A stretch of DNA of 64,000 nucleotides, from positions 775,424-839,423 of the forward strand of contig KL197715.1 in the NCBI GenBank assembly GCA_000697665.1. Direction: 5' to 3'. This stretch comes from Jaapia argillacea MUCL 33604 (taxonomy: Eukaryota > Basidiomycota > Agaricomycetes > Jaapiales > Jaapiaceae). The notes under the pieces were generated by a model. The model worked only from the letters and a program-made list of their open reading frames with translations, searched no databases and was not told the origin of the DNA. The translations under genes were made by a program, and so were the position numbers. Numbering within the stretch: position 1 is the stretch's first letter; every line of letters starts with the position of its first letter. Positions 20,079 through 31,166 of this stretch are shown piece after piece.

Positions 20079-21675
20079 AGTGGGTTCTTGGACGTCGAGG
20101 TTGCGGCTTGAGAGGTAGGTACGCTCCCCGATCGTGATGTTCTTCCCAATCCTGACATTCATTCTAATTCGCCGGTTAGGAGGCGTGTTGGGCAGAAGGT
20201 TAGAGTGACAATCAAGCACTCTTCCGACTTGCCCTTTGGTTGGGTATTGGAGACCTGAGTTTCCTTACCAAATAGCAAAAGGCCGCAGGAGTCCGCCTTT
20301 ATATCCAGAACTTTGTCGTCGGACCTCCCTATAAAACACTTGGGGTGGGCCTTTAAACCAATTTGCCCCAAAACCAACGCATACATCCACCATTCATCAT
20401 AATTCCCGCTCCCGCTGTCCGGCCTTCTCAGAGGGTCTACGCGAACTTGCCAGCAAATCCACGCATATATCCATGGTTCATTGCGATTTCTGCTTCGTCC
20501 TCAACTTTCTAGGACTTCCTCCTACTCCTCACAACTACAAATTTCGCCACGCCACACTATGACAGTAAAATCCGTGGAACATTCGAGCACGAAATGGACA
20601 ACCCGAGTCGGAACATGGCGGCCGCAGCTCACAACGGTGACCACGCCACCCACTCGATACCTACTCATGGCACCAGCCAAGTCTCCCGCCTCGCATCAGT
20701 GGTTCCCTCGCGGTTTCTGCCTCCCGTCGACCTTACTACCTTCAGTATTTGAAGTGGAGGTTAGCCACTTCCACTCGTTTCAGCCCTTGATAAATACTTA
20801 CATCGCACGACTAGCGTGACAAGTCGACACGGACGTACCCTGCTCAAACCATGCTAAGACCCACAGGTAACAAATAACCTGCGGGTATTCCCAACGATCC
20901 CAAAACACCCAACACCACGGTCTAACCGTTGCGACCACCTTGCAACCACTGTGCAAAAGCTCGTAACGTCACCACCGACCTTGTTGCAAAGGCATCCGTT
21001 TTATGAAAGCACGTTGACACTCAGGCTCCTAAAATGATTCGTCGCCACAACGTAACTGCCGCCTTGAGATCGTTGGGTTCCTGCTGCGAGTGCCACTCTC
21101 GGATAACTTATTCACTGGCAATACAGGTCGTTGCAGAGATGCCAGAGTGGTTTCTTACACCGTTAAAATCTATCAGGACCTTAGTAGATGCCTCGGAATT
21201 CAGTTTCATCGTGTTGAAGACTTTCTTCAATGCCTCCCAGGCGCACTGGCACATCTCACTAGCTCCCACTGCCCCAAACTGTAATGTATAGTGTGCTCGT
21301 CCTGAAGTATGAATTCAATGTGATGTTCCGTTTGTACAAGAATAAATGTATGGACGGAACATCACATGTTCCAAGCGTTGACACTCCCACCACCGACGCG
21401 TTTCGGGGTGAACGCTTACGTAAGAACAGTACTTCGAGCAGGCATGCGCTTGGGCATGCGCCTGTTTGGTGACCGCCATTTCAACGATCAACTTCAACAA
21501 CGTCCCTAGGCTGTATCGGAAATCCTACGTGTCGTGGAGGCCCGCTATTCGCCTACACGTCGGATCAAAGCTGAGTTGACGTCTTAGTATCCGCAGAGGT
21601 TGGACGTCGAACGTTGAACAGTCAACCAACACGGCGACAAGAGAATCGACAAGACGCCCGGCGTCACACCGTAGT
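20079..21675. other. intergenic between F-box paralogues 2 and 3
   Basis: No gene recognised. An open frame at 20481-20819 has no domain. It contains a short inverted repeat at 21318-21367. About 21490-21675 matches the proximal 5' flanks of paralogues 1 and 2. Confidence 0.45.
21318..21367. repeat. inverted repeat, 14-bp arms
   Basis: Arms ATGTGATGTTCCGT at 21318-21331 and its exact complement at 21354-21367 are separated by 22 nt. It could be a hairpin or a remnant of a small foldback element. It lies about 310 bp before the third F-box gene. Confidence 0.7.
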
Positions 21676-23004
21676 ATGCGTTCATCAATCGAATCCCTTC
21701 CCAACGAGCTATTACTGAGTGTATTTCGCATGGCCACTATGCCCCCTTTCCACCCCAGACCTTATCCGCGGGACTTCCTCCTTCCTTACTGCCTCTCACA
21801 CGTATCCAAGCGTTTTCGAGCGTTAACAATCGGCACTCCATCTCTCTGGACCCTCGTCTTCGTTGAGCTTAAAACTCCTCTCCCCCGACTCCGATTCCTT
21901 ACAAATTTATTCCTGAAACGATCACGCCCTCTTCCCTTCCATCTCGAAATCCGCGCAGATGGGGAATCAGGAGCCACAAACGTTCTTGACATCTTCACCC
22001 CTCAATTCGATCGTTGTCGCTCGTTGTCGATCTATGCAGATGATGTAGATCATTTCACGCGGGTGGCATCTTCTTTCCTGCAAATTCCAGCTCCCTCCCT
22101 GGAATATCTCAATTGCATGGTTTATAATATGACGAAACCCGCTCATTTACAAGAACTATTCAAGGGAATCGCACCTTCCTTGATACGCGTGCTCCTTCGA
22201 GGAGTGGTCATGGAAGGATGGAACTCCTCCACCCTATCCAATCTCTCAACTCTTGATCTTGGGAGCTGGCGCCACATGGACTCATGGGAAGGGTGGCCCA
22301 ACATTTTCACTCATACCACATCCCTAGAGAACCTCAGATTACGCAGTATACCCTATCGGTTCTTCGAGACTACCCCACCTTCCATCCCGATCCCATCGCT
22401 CCGCTCCCTCGCTCTGTTCTCATTACTCAATGATCAGCCCATATTCCGAATGCTTTCAGTCTTCTCGACTCCGTCTTTGGAATCGCTGGCCCTTATACAA
22501 ATACATCCATCATTCGCCGGAACGGGTTGGGCCGAGTTCATATGTCAAGCTGCTAGCCATCGCGCAGGATCCCCGTTATACCCGAATCTTCGTTCGCTGG
22601 TGTTATCGGGTGTTCCGTTGGGAGCTGTCGGGAGAGCTTTCATCGGAGCTTTCCCGGGTATCACACATCTGTCGGTTGAATGCCCGGATGTTATGCCTAT
22701 ACTTGACATGCTGGTACCCTCTCACAAACCGCAATCGTCGGAATCAAAATCTTTCGGTTCTGAGGAGGAGCTTCCTTGGCCTGCTCTCAGACATCTCACC
22801 TTGAATTCTTTCGATGTTCCTGCTTGCGAGTTGCATCAGGTGATACGGACTCGCATTGAGTATGGGCGTCCGATCTCTGAGGTATACGTTCGAGGGGATC
22901 GGAAGCGCAATGAGATCCCGGAAGCTTTGAGATGGGATGGGATGGGCGGGACTGTGGTTCGTAAGATTGGAAGGTATTGGGCCAATTTCGAGGGTCGCCA
23001 TTGA
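21676..23004 (+). CDS. F-box protein, paralogue 3
   Basis: Intronless, 442 residues. The start reads SSIESLPNELLLSVF, then LSHVSKRFRALTIGTPSLWT, the F-box. The LRR-like body repeats the family segments (SLRSLALFSLL, NLRSLVLSGVPLG, GITHLSV, PWPALRHLTLNSFDVP) and ends with an extra C-terminal extension after WDGMGGTVVRKIG. It is more diverged from paralogues 1 and 2 than they are from each other, yet its 3' flank matches that of paralogue 1. So the history involves more than one duplication or a flank exchange. Likely SCF substrate receptor, target unknown. Confidence 0.82.
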   Translation: MRSSIESLPNELLLSVFRMATMPPFHPRPYPRDFLLPYCLSHVSKRFRALTIGTPSLWTLVFVELKTPLPRLRFLTNLFLKRSRPLPFHLEIRADGESGATNVLDIFTPQFDRCRSLSIYADDVDHFTRVASSFLQIPAPSLEYLNCMVYNMTKPAHLQELFKGIAPSLIRVLLRGVVMEGWNSSTLSNLSTLDLGSWRHMDSWEGWPNIFTHTTSLENLRLRSIPYRFFETTPPSIPIPSLRSLALFSLLNDQPIFRMLSVFSTPSLESLALIQIHPSFAGTGWAEFICQAASHRAGSPLYPNLRSLVLSGVPLGAVGRAFIGAFPGITHLSVECPDVMPILDMLVPSHKPQSSESKSFGSEEELPWPALRHLTLNSFDVPACELHQVIRTRIEYGRPISEVYVRGDRKRNEIPEALRWDGMGGTVVRKIGRYWANFEGRH

Positions 23005-25077
23005 GGTGTGTATGATTTACTATTGACGTCTCTCCCAAATCTGACGTGCACCCGTTAGAAACTATGTTGTTCCACATTTGACTCTGAGAGAGAGCGTTCA
23101 CACGAAGTTGCGCTGAAATCCACTGGTATATTCGTCGCTCATCATCATTTCCGCTTGGTCCTCGACTTCCTCAACATTCCTGCCACTTCCCTTTCCCAAC
23201 TTACTTCCTCCGAACATCCCACGTTGCCTGGTCCACTCACTACACGATGTTCAATGGAGGCGAATCGAGTATTGTTTTCTCGGGAACTCGATCGCCGATG
23301 GCGGCAAGACTCGCGATACCCCCTACGGTGCCCTCGATTTTACGCCACTACAAAGGACTCCCTAAATATCATGTATCGATCCGCTTCGCTTTGTAGGCAA
23401 AGGAGAACACCTGTGAAGATAAGCCACTTGAGGACGTTGACGCGCTTGCAGTGTAAAGTCTCTGCGACCTCGCCTTTCCGGATAAGCTTGAATGGTGGCA
23501 TTGGTCAGAGCAGGTTCCAAACATAATGTCCGATTGGCATCCGACCTTCACATCGTTCTTAGCCTGCCTTCGATTTTCCACTTCCACTCCGTCGTACTAT
23601 AATGCTCTTCAAATAAACCAACGCTACGTCCGGCAGAAAATTATCGCCACTCAGTCCACTTACCTTGACCTGTTCTCCAGAATCTCACGTTGGACTCGTT
23701 GGATATCAATACCTCACTGCCCTCCAACCATGACCAATTTCGCCTAGTTCGACTTTACGACACCACATCTACTAGTATGCTGGTTTTCCCTTCGCTAAGG
23801 GCTTTGTTCGAACGGCTTGCAAGATCTGCAATGATCTCGACGTGTTACGATGGAGTGGGGTGGGTGAGACAAAGGTTACGAGTTTGCCGATGTGCGAGCC
23901 CGGCCGTTGAACGGTGAGGTTCGGGCGGTGTTGGGTTTTCACGCCCACTGTCATAGCCTTTCGAATCTGAACATAGTGCTGGATGTCAACTCGAGGGTCG
24001 ACAGTATCATCGGGCTGGGAATCGCCCATGCTTCATCGCTTCAATCGTTCAGGCCATCCTGTAAGCTCTCCTAGCGTGTGATACTTTTTGCAGACATCTT
24101 GCTGACCCGGGCTTATATGGGCTGTAGTGGTCATCGCACTAGCAAGAAGACCCGCAGCTCCGATGGTGGATGGCTATTGCATGATACATCTCAAATACGA
24201 AGTCTCTACAGTCTCACCCCCGGCCACTCTCCCCGCCACCAATGTCACCGGGGCCCTTCTTGACCCTGTTCTCCTGACCGAGCGAGATCTCAAGAAGCTG
24301 GATGTTCTTCGGGTTCTCCGGTTCTGTTCTGGGATTTTGAATGACTAGAACGAACGGCGTTTGTGTCCTTGTGGAAAGAAGAAGGAACCCAGGTCACGTG
24401 TACCTCGGACGGTCTGCTGGGTTTCGGACTGGCTCTCGTTGGGCTGTCCCCTACTGCCACTTCCGAACTCCCCCCTTGGCGATTTCTTTTCCCTCGACGG
24501 CTGAGAACTGCGCATAAACTGCGGGCGTTCTTCTGAACGATTTCATTCGCCCGCCGTTGTTGCATTCCCAGAATAAATCGCTCAATCTTTGAACGCTCTC
24601 GGAGCCTCTCCGAGACAAAACCCGCCCCTCTTGCCCAACCCCCTCCCGTTCAGATGAGAATTGCTGAAGGTTGTGGTTGGGTCGAGCCATATGATTCGAA
24701 AGTTGAAGTAATTTCTCTTCCGCATTCCACGGCAAGACAAAGAAGTCTGCTCTCGAGTTGGTCAGATCGCGCTGATGGGTTGGAAGTTCCGTCGGTCAAC
24801 TTACTCCGCCGCCGGAGTGGATAGAAAGTACCTCCCAAATGCCCAGATCTAGGAGGCAATCGATTGCCGTGGGCTCCATCTAGGAATCCTCCTCACAGGC
24901 CTCATGATATGAAGGCGCGTGTATAATTCTCACAAGAGTGTCTCAAGGCCGTAAGTCGAGGCAATGACGGTGGTTTGAGAGGTCAAGCCGTCTCGGGCTC
25001 ATTTACGCCAAGGATGATAAAAGGGAGTGTCGCTCCTCCCTCAAACACCCAGCAGCAGCACGCAGCCTTACAACAAC
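23005..25077. other. intergenic with duplicated flank and F-box relic
   Basis: About 23010-23510 is the counterpart of 4560-5350. About 23640-23910 is an F-box relic. From about 24080 to 24860 there are short open stretches on both strands (for example 24127-24348 plus) without any recognisable domain. The cerato-platanin promoter follows. Confidence 0.45.
23640..23910 (+). pseudogene. 3' relic of an F-box gene (copy-4 subfamily)
   Basis: Base-level similarity to the end of the interrupted copy at 14163-15434. The run ACCTTGACCTGTTCTCC corresponds to ACCTTGGCCTGCTCTCC there. It is followed by a matching CACGTTGGA...TGGA segment, the CTTCCC / GGCTTCCCC region and, past the stop, the same GTTACNGT...GGTGGGTGAGAC...TTTGCCGATGTG order. 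No open frame persists. It is a fragment of the last 200 or so coding bases plus 3' flank. Confidence 0.55.
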
Positions 25078-25497
25078 ATGAAATTCACAACCATCCTCGC
25101 CGCATTCAGTCTCCTCATCGCTCCCGCCCTCGGTGTCCAGGTCACCTACGACACCACCTACGACATCGGTTCCCAATCTCTCTCCACCGTCGCTTGCTCC
25201 GACGGTGTGAATGGTCTCCTTACTAAAGGTTATACAACCTTCTCTTCGTTGCCTACCTTCCCCAACATCGGCGGCGCTCAAGCCGTTGCTGGTTGGAACT
25301 CGCCCAATTGTGGGACGTGTTGGTCGTTGACTTGGGGGGGAAATAATGTTACCGTTTTGGCTGTTGATCATGCGGGAAGTGGGTTTAATATTGGGTTGCA
25401 GGCGATGAATACTTTGACTGGGGGACAGGCCTATGATTTGGGGGTTGTACAGGCAACGGCGACCCAGTTGGCGAATTCCGCTTGCGGGATGAAATAG
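25078..25497 (+). CDS. cerato-platanin family secreted protein 1
   Basis: Single exon, 139 residues. A signal peptide (MKFTTILAAFSLLIAPALG) precedes a mature domain of about 120 residues with all family marks: VTYDTTYD, LSTVACSDGVNGLLTKGYTTF, FPNIGGA, GWNSPNCGTCW, TVLAVDHAGSGFNI and ATQLANSACG. The four cysteines expected to form two disulphides are present. Cerato-platanins are small secreted expansin-like beta-barrel proteins of fungal walls and culture fluid that bind chitin-type oligomers and can elicit plant defence; a role here is inferred from the family. A TATA-like GATAAAAG lies about 60 bp before the ATG. The upstream open codons (from 25027) are leader. A second copy lies 5.2 kb downstream in the same orientation. 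Confidence 0.95.
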   Translation: MKFTTILAAFSLLIAPALGVQVTYDTTYDIGSQSLSTVACSDGVNGLLTKGYTTFSSLPTFPNIGGAQAVAGWNSPNCGTCWSLTWGGNNVTVLAVDHAGSGFNIGLQAMNTLTGGQAYDLGVVQATATQLANSACGMK

Positions 25498-25874
25498 CCC
25501 TGAGGTAGGAAGGAATTTCTTCATCACTTCGAGATGGTATTTGACGTCGGATTCGGAATAGGCCACGATAACTTGAGCGGATTTGTGCAGAAAGAAGGAG
25601 CTTCGGACTTTTTGACATGCATTGGACTTGAGGGACACGTACTTAGTGAAGCAATGGACATATGACCCCCTCGTTTCTTCGCACAGGTTACTGTCAGTCT
25701 CTCAATATACAGAAACACGAGCCAATCGAACCGTTTGAAATTTTTGTTCGGATGAAAGGAGCTGGATAATTTTCTTGTTGGATACAATATTAAAGGACGA
25801 TGGGGAGAATAATGATAAATTTGTGATGTGGCGGTTCCTTCTATACCACGGGGCCTTTGGAAGCACTCCACTCT
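25498..25874. other. short intergenic between convergent cerato-platanin 1 and COX17
   Basis: 377 bp holding the two 3' flanks. A repeat of the run CCGCTTGCGGGATGAAAT-like 3' end is not seen elsewhere; nothing further to report. Confidence 0.5.
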
Positions 25875-26240
25875 CTAAATCTTGAAACCAAGGTTCCTCA
25901 TGCAACTGAGATGCTGTTGCACGAGATCCTGGCACTTCTCGTCCGCCTCCGGTCCGTACCGCAAGAAGCAGTCATCCCGAACAGATTTTGTCTGCGGGCA
26001 CGCGCAGCATCTGCAACAGACAGTCAAAGTCACCACTGTAGAATCTGAAGAATGATGATGGTCGTACGGTTTGAGCCCTTGAGGATTCAGAGGATTCATT
26101 TTTGGATCCGTGGGGTCGTATGGACACGCAGGAACGGGTGGACTGGCAGCTGGGGTTGGCCACCAAAGCGAGGTAATCTATGAAGACGTCAAGCTTCCAT
26201 CACGCTGATTCTTGTGCTAGAATAGTACCTTTTCGAACAT
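25875..26240 (-). CDS. COX17: Cox17 copper chaperone of cytochrome c oxidase assembly
   Basis: Three exons on the minus strand, 26229-26240 (only ATG TTC GAA AAG), 26068-26177 and 25875-26010, with introns of 51 and 57 nt; phases agree and give 85 residues. The C-terminal 45 residues carry the Cox17 signature. The copper-binding CC-A-C starts the twin CX9C coiled-coil helix-coiled-coil-helix fold: CPQTKSVRDDC, then CQDLVQQHLSC, ending MRNLGFKI. The upstream segment PACPYDPTDPKMNPLNPQGLKP is typical of fungal Cox17. It delivers Cu(I) to Sco1 and Cox11 in the mitochondrial intermembrane space. An internal ATG at MNPLNP could also start a 55-residue form, but the first mini-exon gives a full-length product. 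It is divergent from the ABC transporter gene (224 bp between ATGs). Confidence 0.9.
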
Positions 26241-26464
26241 CCCAGCAACGGAGGCGAAAGAGGAATTACTTGGTGGAAGGGAAGCGGAGAGTTGGAGTTT
26301 GTGCTGACTGTCGGAGTCGGAGACAGACCTTGTCCGCGTGGAAAAGCCAAATCAAGCTCAATTCATACCGGGAGGCTATAACGGTGGTTCCACTAGCCCC
26401 ATGCTGGTTGTAACATTTAATTGCTAACATCTCCACCCCATCTTCACCAGGGAACAACTCAGAG

Positions 26465-29400
26465 ATGGATGGTGGTCTCCTTAGAATTCTCTTTCTTTTC
26501 ATATCCTTCACTTTGGCGAATGCACAATCTTGCGCGAACTATGGCTCTGTCAATGGATCCTCTTGTTCTTGTCCTTCAGGCTTTGGAGGTTCGAACTGCG
26601 CACAGCCGGCATGTGGGGGCACAATATTCCAAGGCTCTAGTCGAAACATCGCTCCTCCTTCCGGCTCTCCGTCATTTGGGAATTTGACTGCAGCGGGATG
26701 CTCTTGTTCGAGCGGTTGGACGGGGACTGGCTGCAATGTTTGCCAGAATGCCGATGCCTGTCAGGTCGCATTCTCTGCATCCGGATACAACCAGACAGGC
26801 AGTGGGGTGACAGGCTCGCAGGATGGCCTGAATAGCACCATGGTCTGTAATACTTCACCACAAGTTTGGGCGGCTGGGCAGATGAGTTGTCAAGTTATCG
26901 TATGTGTATTTTGTTCAACGATAGCTGTTTCGACTCTTATCCTCGACACCCTAGAATCCGACTCTCCAAGCGATATACTCTGGCGCGAGTTCCTTGAATA
27001 TTCTCCGCACGTTCAAGTCTGGCCTGACGCCCATCCCGAATGTCACTGCTTTTGGATCCGATAACACCATTCTGGCTCAACTCTTCTACGATGGTGTCGA
27101 GCAGTTCTACTGCAAGGCCGATACGTGTACCCAAGACACATCATCTGGCGGTGCCGACTGGAATTGCCAAAATTTGGCCTGTACCTGTATTCCCAACACC
27201 ACATTCTGCGGAGGCGTTCCGATAACCAACCTCACCTCCACGATCGATGGCTTGGGGGGAACTCTGGGTATATCCTGCGGAGCGGTGGCCTCAAACAACG
27301 GTACAGCTGCGTGTTCGTTCAAGCAAACTGTCCTCGATTCGTTATTCGGAGCCAACGGCCTATCGTTGACTGGCTGCACATTCGGTGAATGTGTCAGGCA
27401 GAGTGTTATCGATTCCTCTGGAAACTCCACTTCCACGCCTACTGCGGATTCCAAAAAGCAGCTGAGTGGAGGTGTGATTGCTGGTTTGGCAGTCGTGGGT
27501 GGTCTAGTTGGTTTGGCTTTGGTCGGGGTGCTGCTAGGATGGCTCAGTCAGCGGAAGGCGAGGCGAGGAGGAGGAGATGGTCTTGTCCAGACGGGTGGTG
27601 TTCCAGTGGTTTGGAAGGATGTCAGCTATGTGGTACCTGGCTCCGGAGCTTCTCTCTTCTCCAGGAAGAAGAAAAAGACTGCTGATGATGAAGGAGGTCT
27701 CGCTTACAATGATGATAAGGTTGTGTTGGATGCTGTGAGTGGGCGAGTTGAACCTGGGCAGATGTTAGCCATCCTCGGCCCTAGCGGTAAGCTATATCCT
27801 TGTTGAGATCTTCAATCCACTTACCGTGTATAGGTGCGGGGAAGACGACTCTCGTCGAGATTCTCGCTGGGAAACAGAAAATTGGACTTACCACCGGAGA
27901 AGTCACGTTCCCCTCGTCGTCTTCGCGGCCTCGGGTCGGCTTCGTCCCTCAACAAGATCTCCTACCTCCCACACTCACAGTTTCGGAGGCACTGTTATTC
28001 GCAGCCCGCCTTCGCCTACCTGAGAGCCTTCCAGATGCGGAGAAACGGGACAGAGTCGAAGAAGTTATGGAAAAATTGGGGATCGCTAAGTTGAGGAATG
28101 TTAGGATCGGAGATGGCGAGAGGAGGGGGATTAGTGGCGGTGAGATGAGAAGGGTTAGTATTGGGTTGGAGTTGGTGGCGAAGCCGGATGTGCTTATCTT
28201 AGATGAACCGACCTCAGGTCAGTCGTCTCCTCACAATATGGTTCACCTTTCCTGATGTATGGCGACCATATAGGTTTGGACTCTGTTTCGGCTGCCAACG
28301 TCGCGAATGTCCTTCGTGCTGTTGCTCACGATCCTCAAAATCCTACTGCTGTGATTGCTTCCATCCATCAACCCAGGTCGGTTACCATTATCTGTATTCG
28401 AGATTTGCATTCTCAGAACCGCCTTTCAGCTCCCAACTCTACCAAGCATTCGACCAAATCCTAGTGCTCTCCCATGGCCGCTCGTTATACTATGGACCTG
28501 GCTCTTTCCATCCCGTCCAACACCTTGCCGCACAAGGCACGGCTCCGCCCTATACGGAGGGTTATAATATTGCAGACTACTTGCTAGAGGTTGCAAGCGA
28601 TCCTCCTTTAACTTTATTCCATGCAAGCGCACAGACCGTTGGGAACGAGCAATCGATGGAGTCCGCTGAGGGATTAGAGAAGGGACCATCGCAGGTACAC
28701 TTGAATGAGAAGAGTGTGCCAGCTTCGCGCAGAAGGACACCATGGACGAGTCCAGGAACTGGGTCGGGTTACGCTGCTACTTTCCTCACCCAACTTGAGG
28801 TTATATCTGGCCGAGAATGGAAGGTTTTGAAACGGTTCGTATATGTTGTAACATTTCTTTCAGGATCGATGTCTCATGTTTTCTCGCACTTAGTGATAAG
28901 AGCTTATTCCTCACTCATGTTGCTATTGCTTGTGTGCTTGGTGTATTCTGCGGTACGTGGCCTGATTACCTGGTCATTATCACTTCGAGCTCTGATCTCT
29001 TTCCTTCAGGTGGCTTGTATTACCACACTGGTATAACTATTGCTGGATTTCAGTCAAGAGTAGGATGTCTATTCTTCCTGGTGAGTCCCTTTGCGGAACC
29101 GTTACTTCTCCTTCTCGTCGCGCTGACTGCCAATTCAGGGTGCTCTCATTGCATTCTCCACACTTAGCGCACTGTATAACGTGGTGCAGATCCGCCCACT
29201 GTTTGTTAGGGAGCGATCTAGCTCTTATTATAGGTGAGTTGTTCCCTCCACTGGGAAGGACGTACGTCTCAGCTGACCGATTGATAGTCCTACCGCCTGG
29301 TTACTTTCCCGGCTTATCTTCGATGTTGTACCCTTGCGGCTGATTCCGACCATCGTTGTTGCGACGATGTAAGTATCCTCTGACTCTGTAATCTCCCATA

Positions 29401-30010
29401 CTCACCTATGTTGTCCGTGGTTAGCACATATTGGATGGCCGGCTTGGCCGCGGATGCCGCTCATTTCTTCAAATTCCTGTTCATCCTCGTTCTTTTCGCA
29501 CTTGCGATGACGCTTTACGTAGGTTCAAGTTGCTTTACGGTGATATGCGTAGCTGATTCGTTTCAACAGAATTTCCTTTTGGCAGCGTTCTTCCATAACG
29601 GTGGTATTGCCATTTTGCTCTCCGCACTATCAGCTCTTTACCAGATGACATACGCCGGCTTCTTCGTCCATCTCAACGATATTCCTCCCGTCCTTCGATG
29701 GCTGCAGTGGATTTGTCCTCTGAAGTACTGTCTCGAAGCCCTTGCTGTCAATGAAATCAGCAGTGGCTTGATGATCCAGGATACGCTACAGGGAGTTCCT
29801 GTGGACGTTAGCGCGAGTCTGATCATGCAGCTGGTGAGCATCTTCACATCGATTCAACTCCCTTCCCCTCACTGCTTCCATGTTTGTCAGTTATTCGGGT
29901 TTGGTGTGAACAATTACTATCGAGACGTTCTAGTTTTGTTCGGGTTCATCGCAGCTTTTGGTATTGGAGTGATTGGCGTTGTCTGGTTAAAGGTTCGGGA
30001 GAGGCGGTAA
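26465..30010 (+). CDS. ADP1-like ABCG-family transporter with EGF-like ectodomain
   Basis: Twelve exons: 26465-26899, 26955-27786, 27834-28217, 28274-28376, 28430-28834, 28894-28952, 29010-29080, 29139-29233, 29288-29368, 29425-29518, 29570-29833, 29891-30010. All phases fit and give 980 residues. Order: signal peptide (LRILFLFISFTLANA), Cys-rich EGF-like repeats (CSCPSGFGGSNC, CSCSSGWTGTGC), a membrane segment (GLVGLALVGVLLGWL), then a nucleotide-binding domain with Walker A GPSGAGKTT, signature ISGGEMRRVSIGLEL, Walker B VLILDEPTSGLDS and IHQPS. Last comes an ABC-2 membrane domain with about six segments (VRERSSSYYSPTAWLLSRL between them). This is the layout of yeast Adp1, a half-size ABCG protein whose substrate is not firmly known. 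The donor of exon 5 is GTTCGT. The gene seems intact. Confidence 0.93.
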
Positions 30011-30740
30011 TCTCACACGTACATTCTTTTCTCTTCGTCGCGAATGGGCTCTGGGGAACTGTTTTGTATCTATCGACCTGTCTACTTATATGTATGTTTC
30101 TAGGGACCTTTAAGTAATAGCATCCTTCGCCACTACATTCATAGTCTGTGAGATCAGTCAAAACATCAAGGGCAGGACAATATCAATAAGAACGGCAATA
30201 AATGACCGCATAATGACTCGGGAGCAGAGGGATAAAACTCGCCAGCGGTCATACCTCGGCCATCCTGGAATATATCTTCTCCTGCATGTGGAGGGAGCGG
30301 TTCCTTTCAAGGCGATGGGATGGCAGAAGGCGAGGTGAAGCAAACATTTCGGGATTGTGAGAAGGAGGGCTGTAAGAACTGACCGCCAAGATTTTCCACT
30401 ATATTTAGCTCGTCGAAGACAGCGCCGACGGTCATCTGGACGACTACCATCAGTCACGAGCACGCAGCGACACAGAGAGGAAGACTGAATGATGGTGGAA
30501 ATGCCTTCCAGCAAGAGCTCTGTGTGGTTCTGTGCTGTGCTTTGCACCCGCTTCCCGATGATAATTCTTGGATTGTTCCCTAGCGGAAGTTATCCCCCGT
30601 GAATGTGCGTGAAAATGGAGGTGTCGGCAGATGTAAGAGAGGAAATAGCTACCCGTCGTGAGAGGTGATGAAGGACTATAAAGGAGTCGGTGAGCATCGT
30701 CTGTCGATATCCAAGCAGCAACAATTCCATACCCACCAAC
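30011..30740. other. intergenic, promoter of cerato-platanin 2
   Basis: No gene. Contains the ABC gene 3' flank and the second cerato-platanin promoter. Confidence 0.5.
30677..30683 (+). promoter_or_regulatory. TATA box of cerato-platanin 2
   Basis: TATAAAG lies 64 bp before the ATG at 30741, a usual spacing for a strongly expressed fungal secreted-protein gene. Confidence 0.55.
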
Positions 30741-31166
30741 ATGAAATTCACACTTGCTCTCGCCACCGTCACCGCCCTCCTCACCCCATTCGCCTTCGCC
30801 CAAACCGCATCCGTCTCGTATGACACCACGTACGACAACGGGGCTCAATCACTCGCCACGGTCGCTTGCTCCAATGGGGTCAATGGCCTAATGACTAAAG
30901 GCTACACCACCTTCGCCTCCCTCCCCAACTTCCCTTACATCGGGGGTGCAGTTGCAGTAACCGGGTGGGATTCGGCTGCTTGTGGGACGTGTTGGCAGTT
31001 GATGTATGGTAGCAACATGATCAACGTGCTGGCGATTGACGTTGCATTGGAGGGGTATAACTTGTCGGAAGAGGCCATGAATGCGTTAACAGGAGGGTTG
31101 GCAGTGGAGCTGGGCAGGGTAACTGCCACTGCTGTACAAGTCGCCGCATCCGAGTGTGGCCTATGA
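30741..31166 (+). CDS. cerato-platanin family secreted protein 2
   Basis: Single exon, 141 residues. The signal peptide (MKFTLALATVTALLTPFAFA) is followed by a cerato-platanin domain: VSYDTTYDNG, LATVACSNGVNGLMTKGYTTF, FPYIGGA, AACGTCWQL, NVLAIDVALEGYNLS and ATAVQVAASECGL, with the four cysteines. It differs from copy 1 in places conserved in the family, for example IDVALEGYNL where copy 1 has VDHAGSGFNI, so binding may differ. Intronless like copy 1 and in the same orientation, with COX17 and an ABCG gene between them. An old tandem duplication with later insertion or rearrangement is likely. Confidence 0.95.
   Translation: MKFTLALATVTALLTPFAFAQTASVSYDTTYDNGAQSLATVACSNGVNGLMTKGYTTFASLPNFPYIGGAVAVTGWDSAACGTCWQLMYGSNMINVLAIDVALEGYNLSEEAMNALTGGLAVELGRVTATAVQVAASECGL

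Noticed and set aside
20859-20886. Imperfect ACCCACAGGTA inverted repeat
   Set aside because: Short with a mismatch; such repeats are expected by chance in 64 kb.
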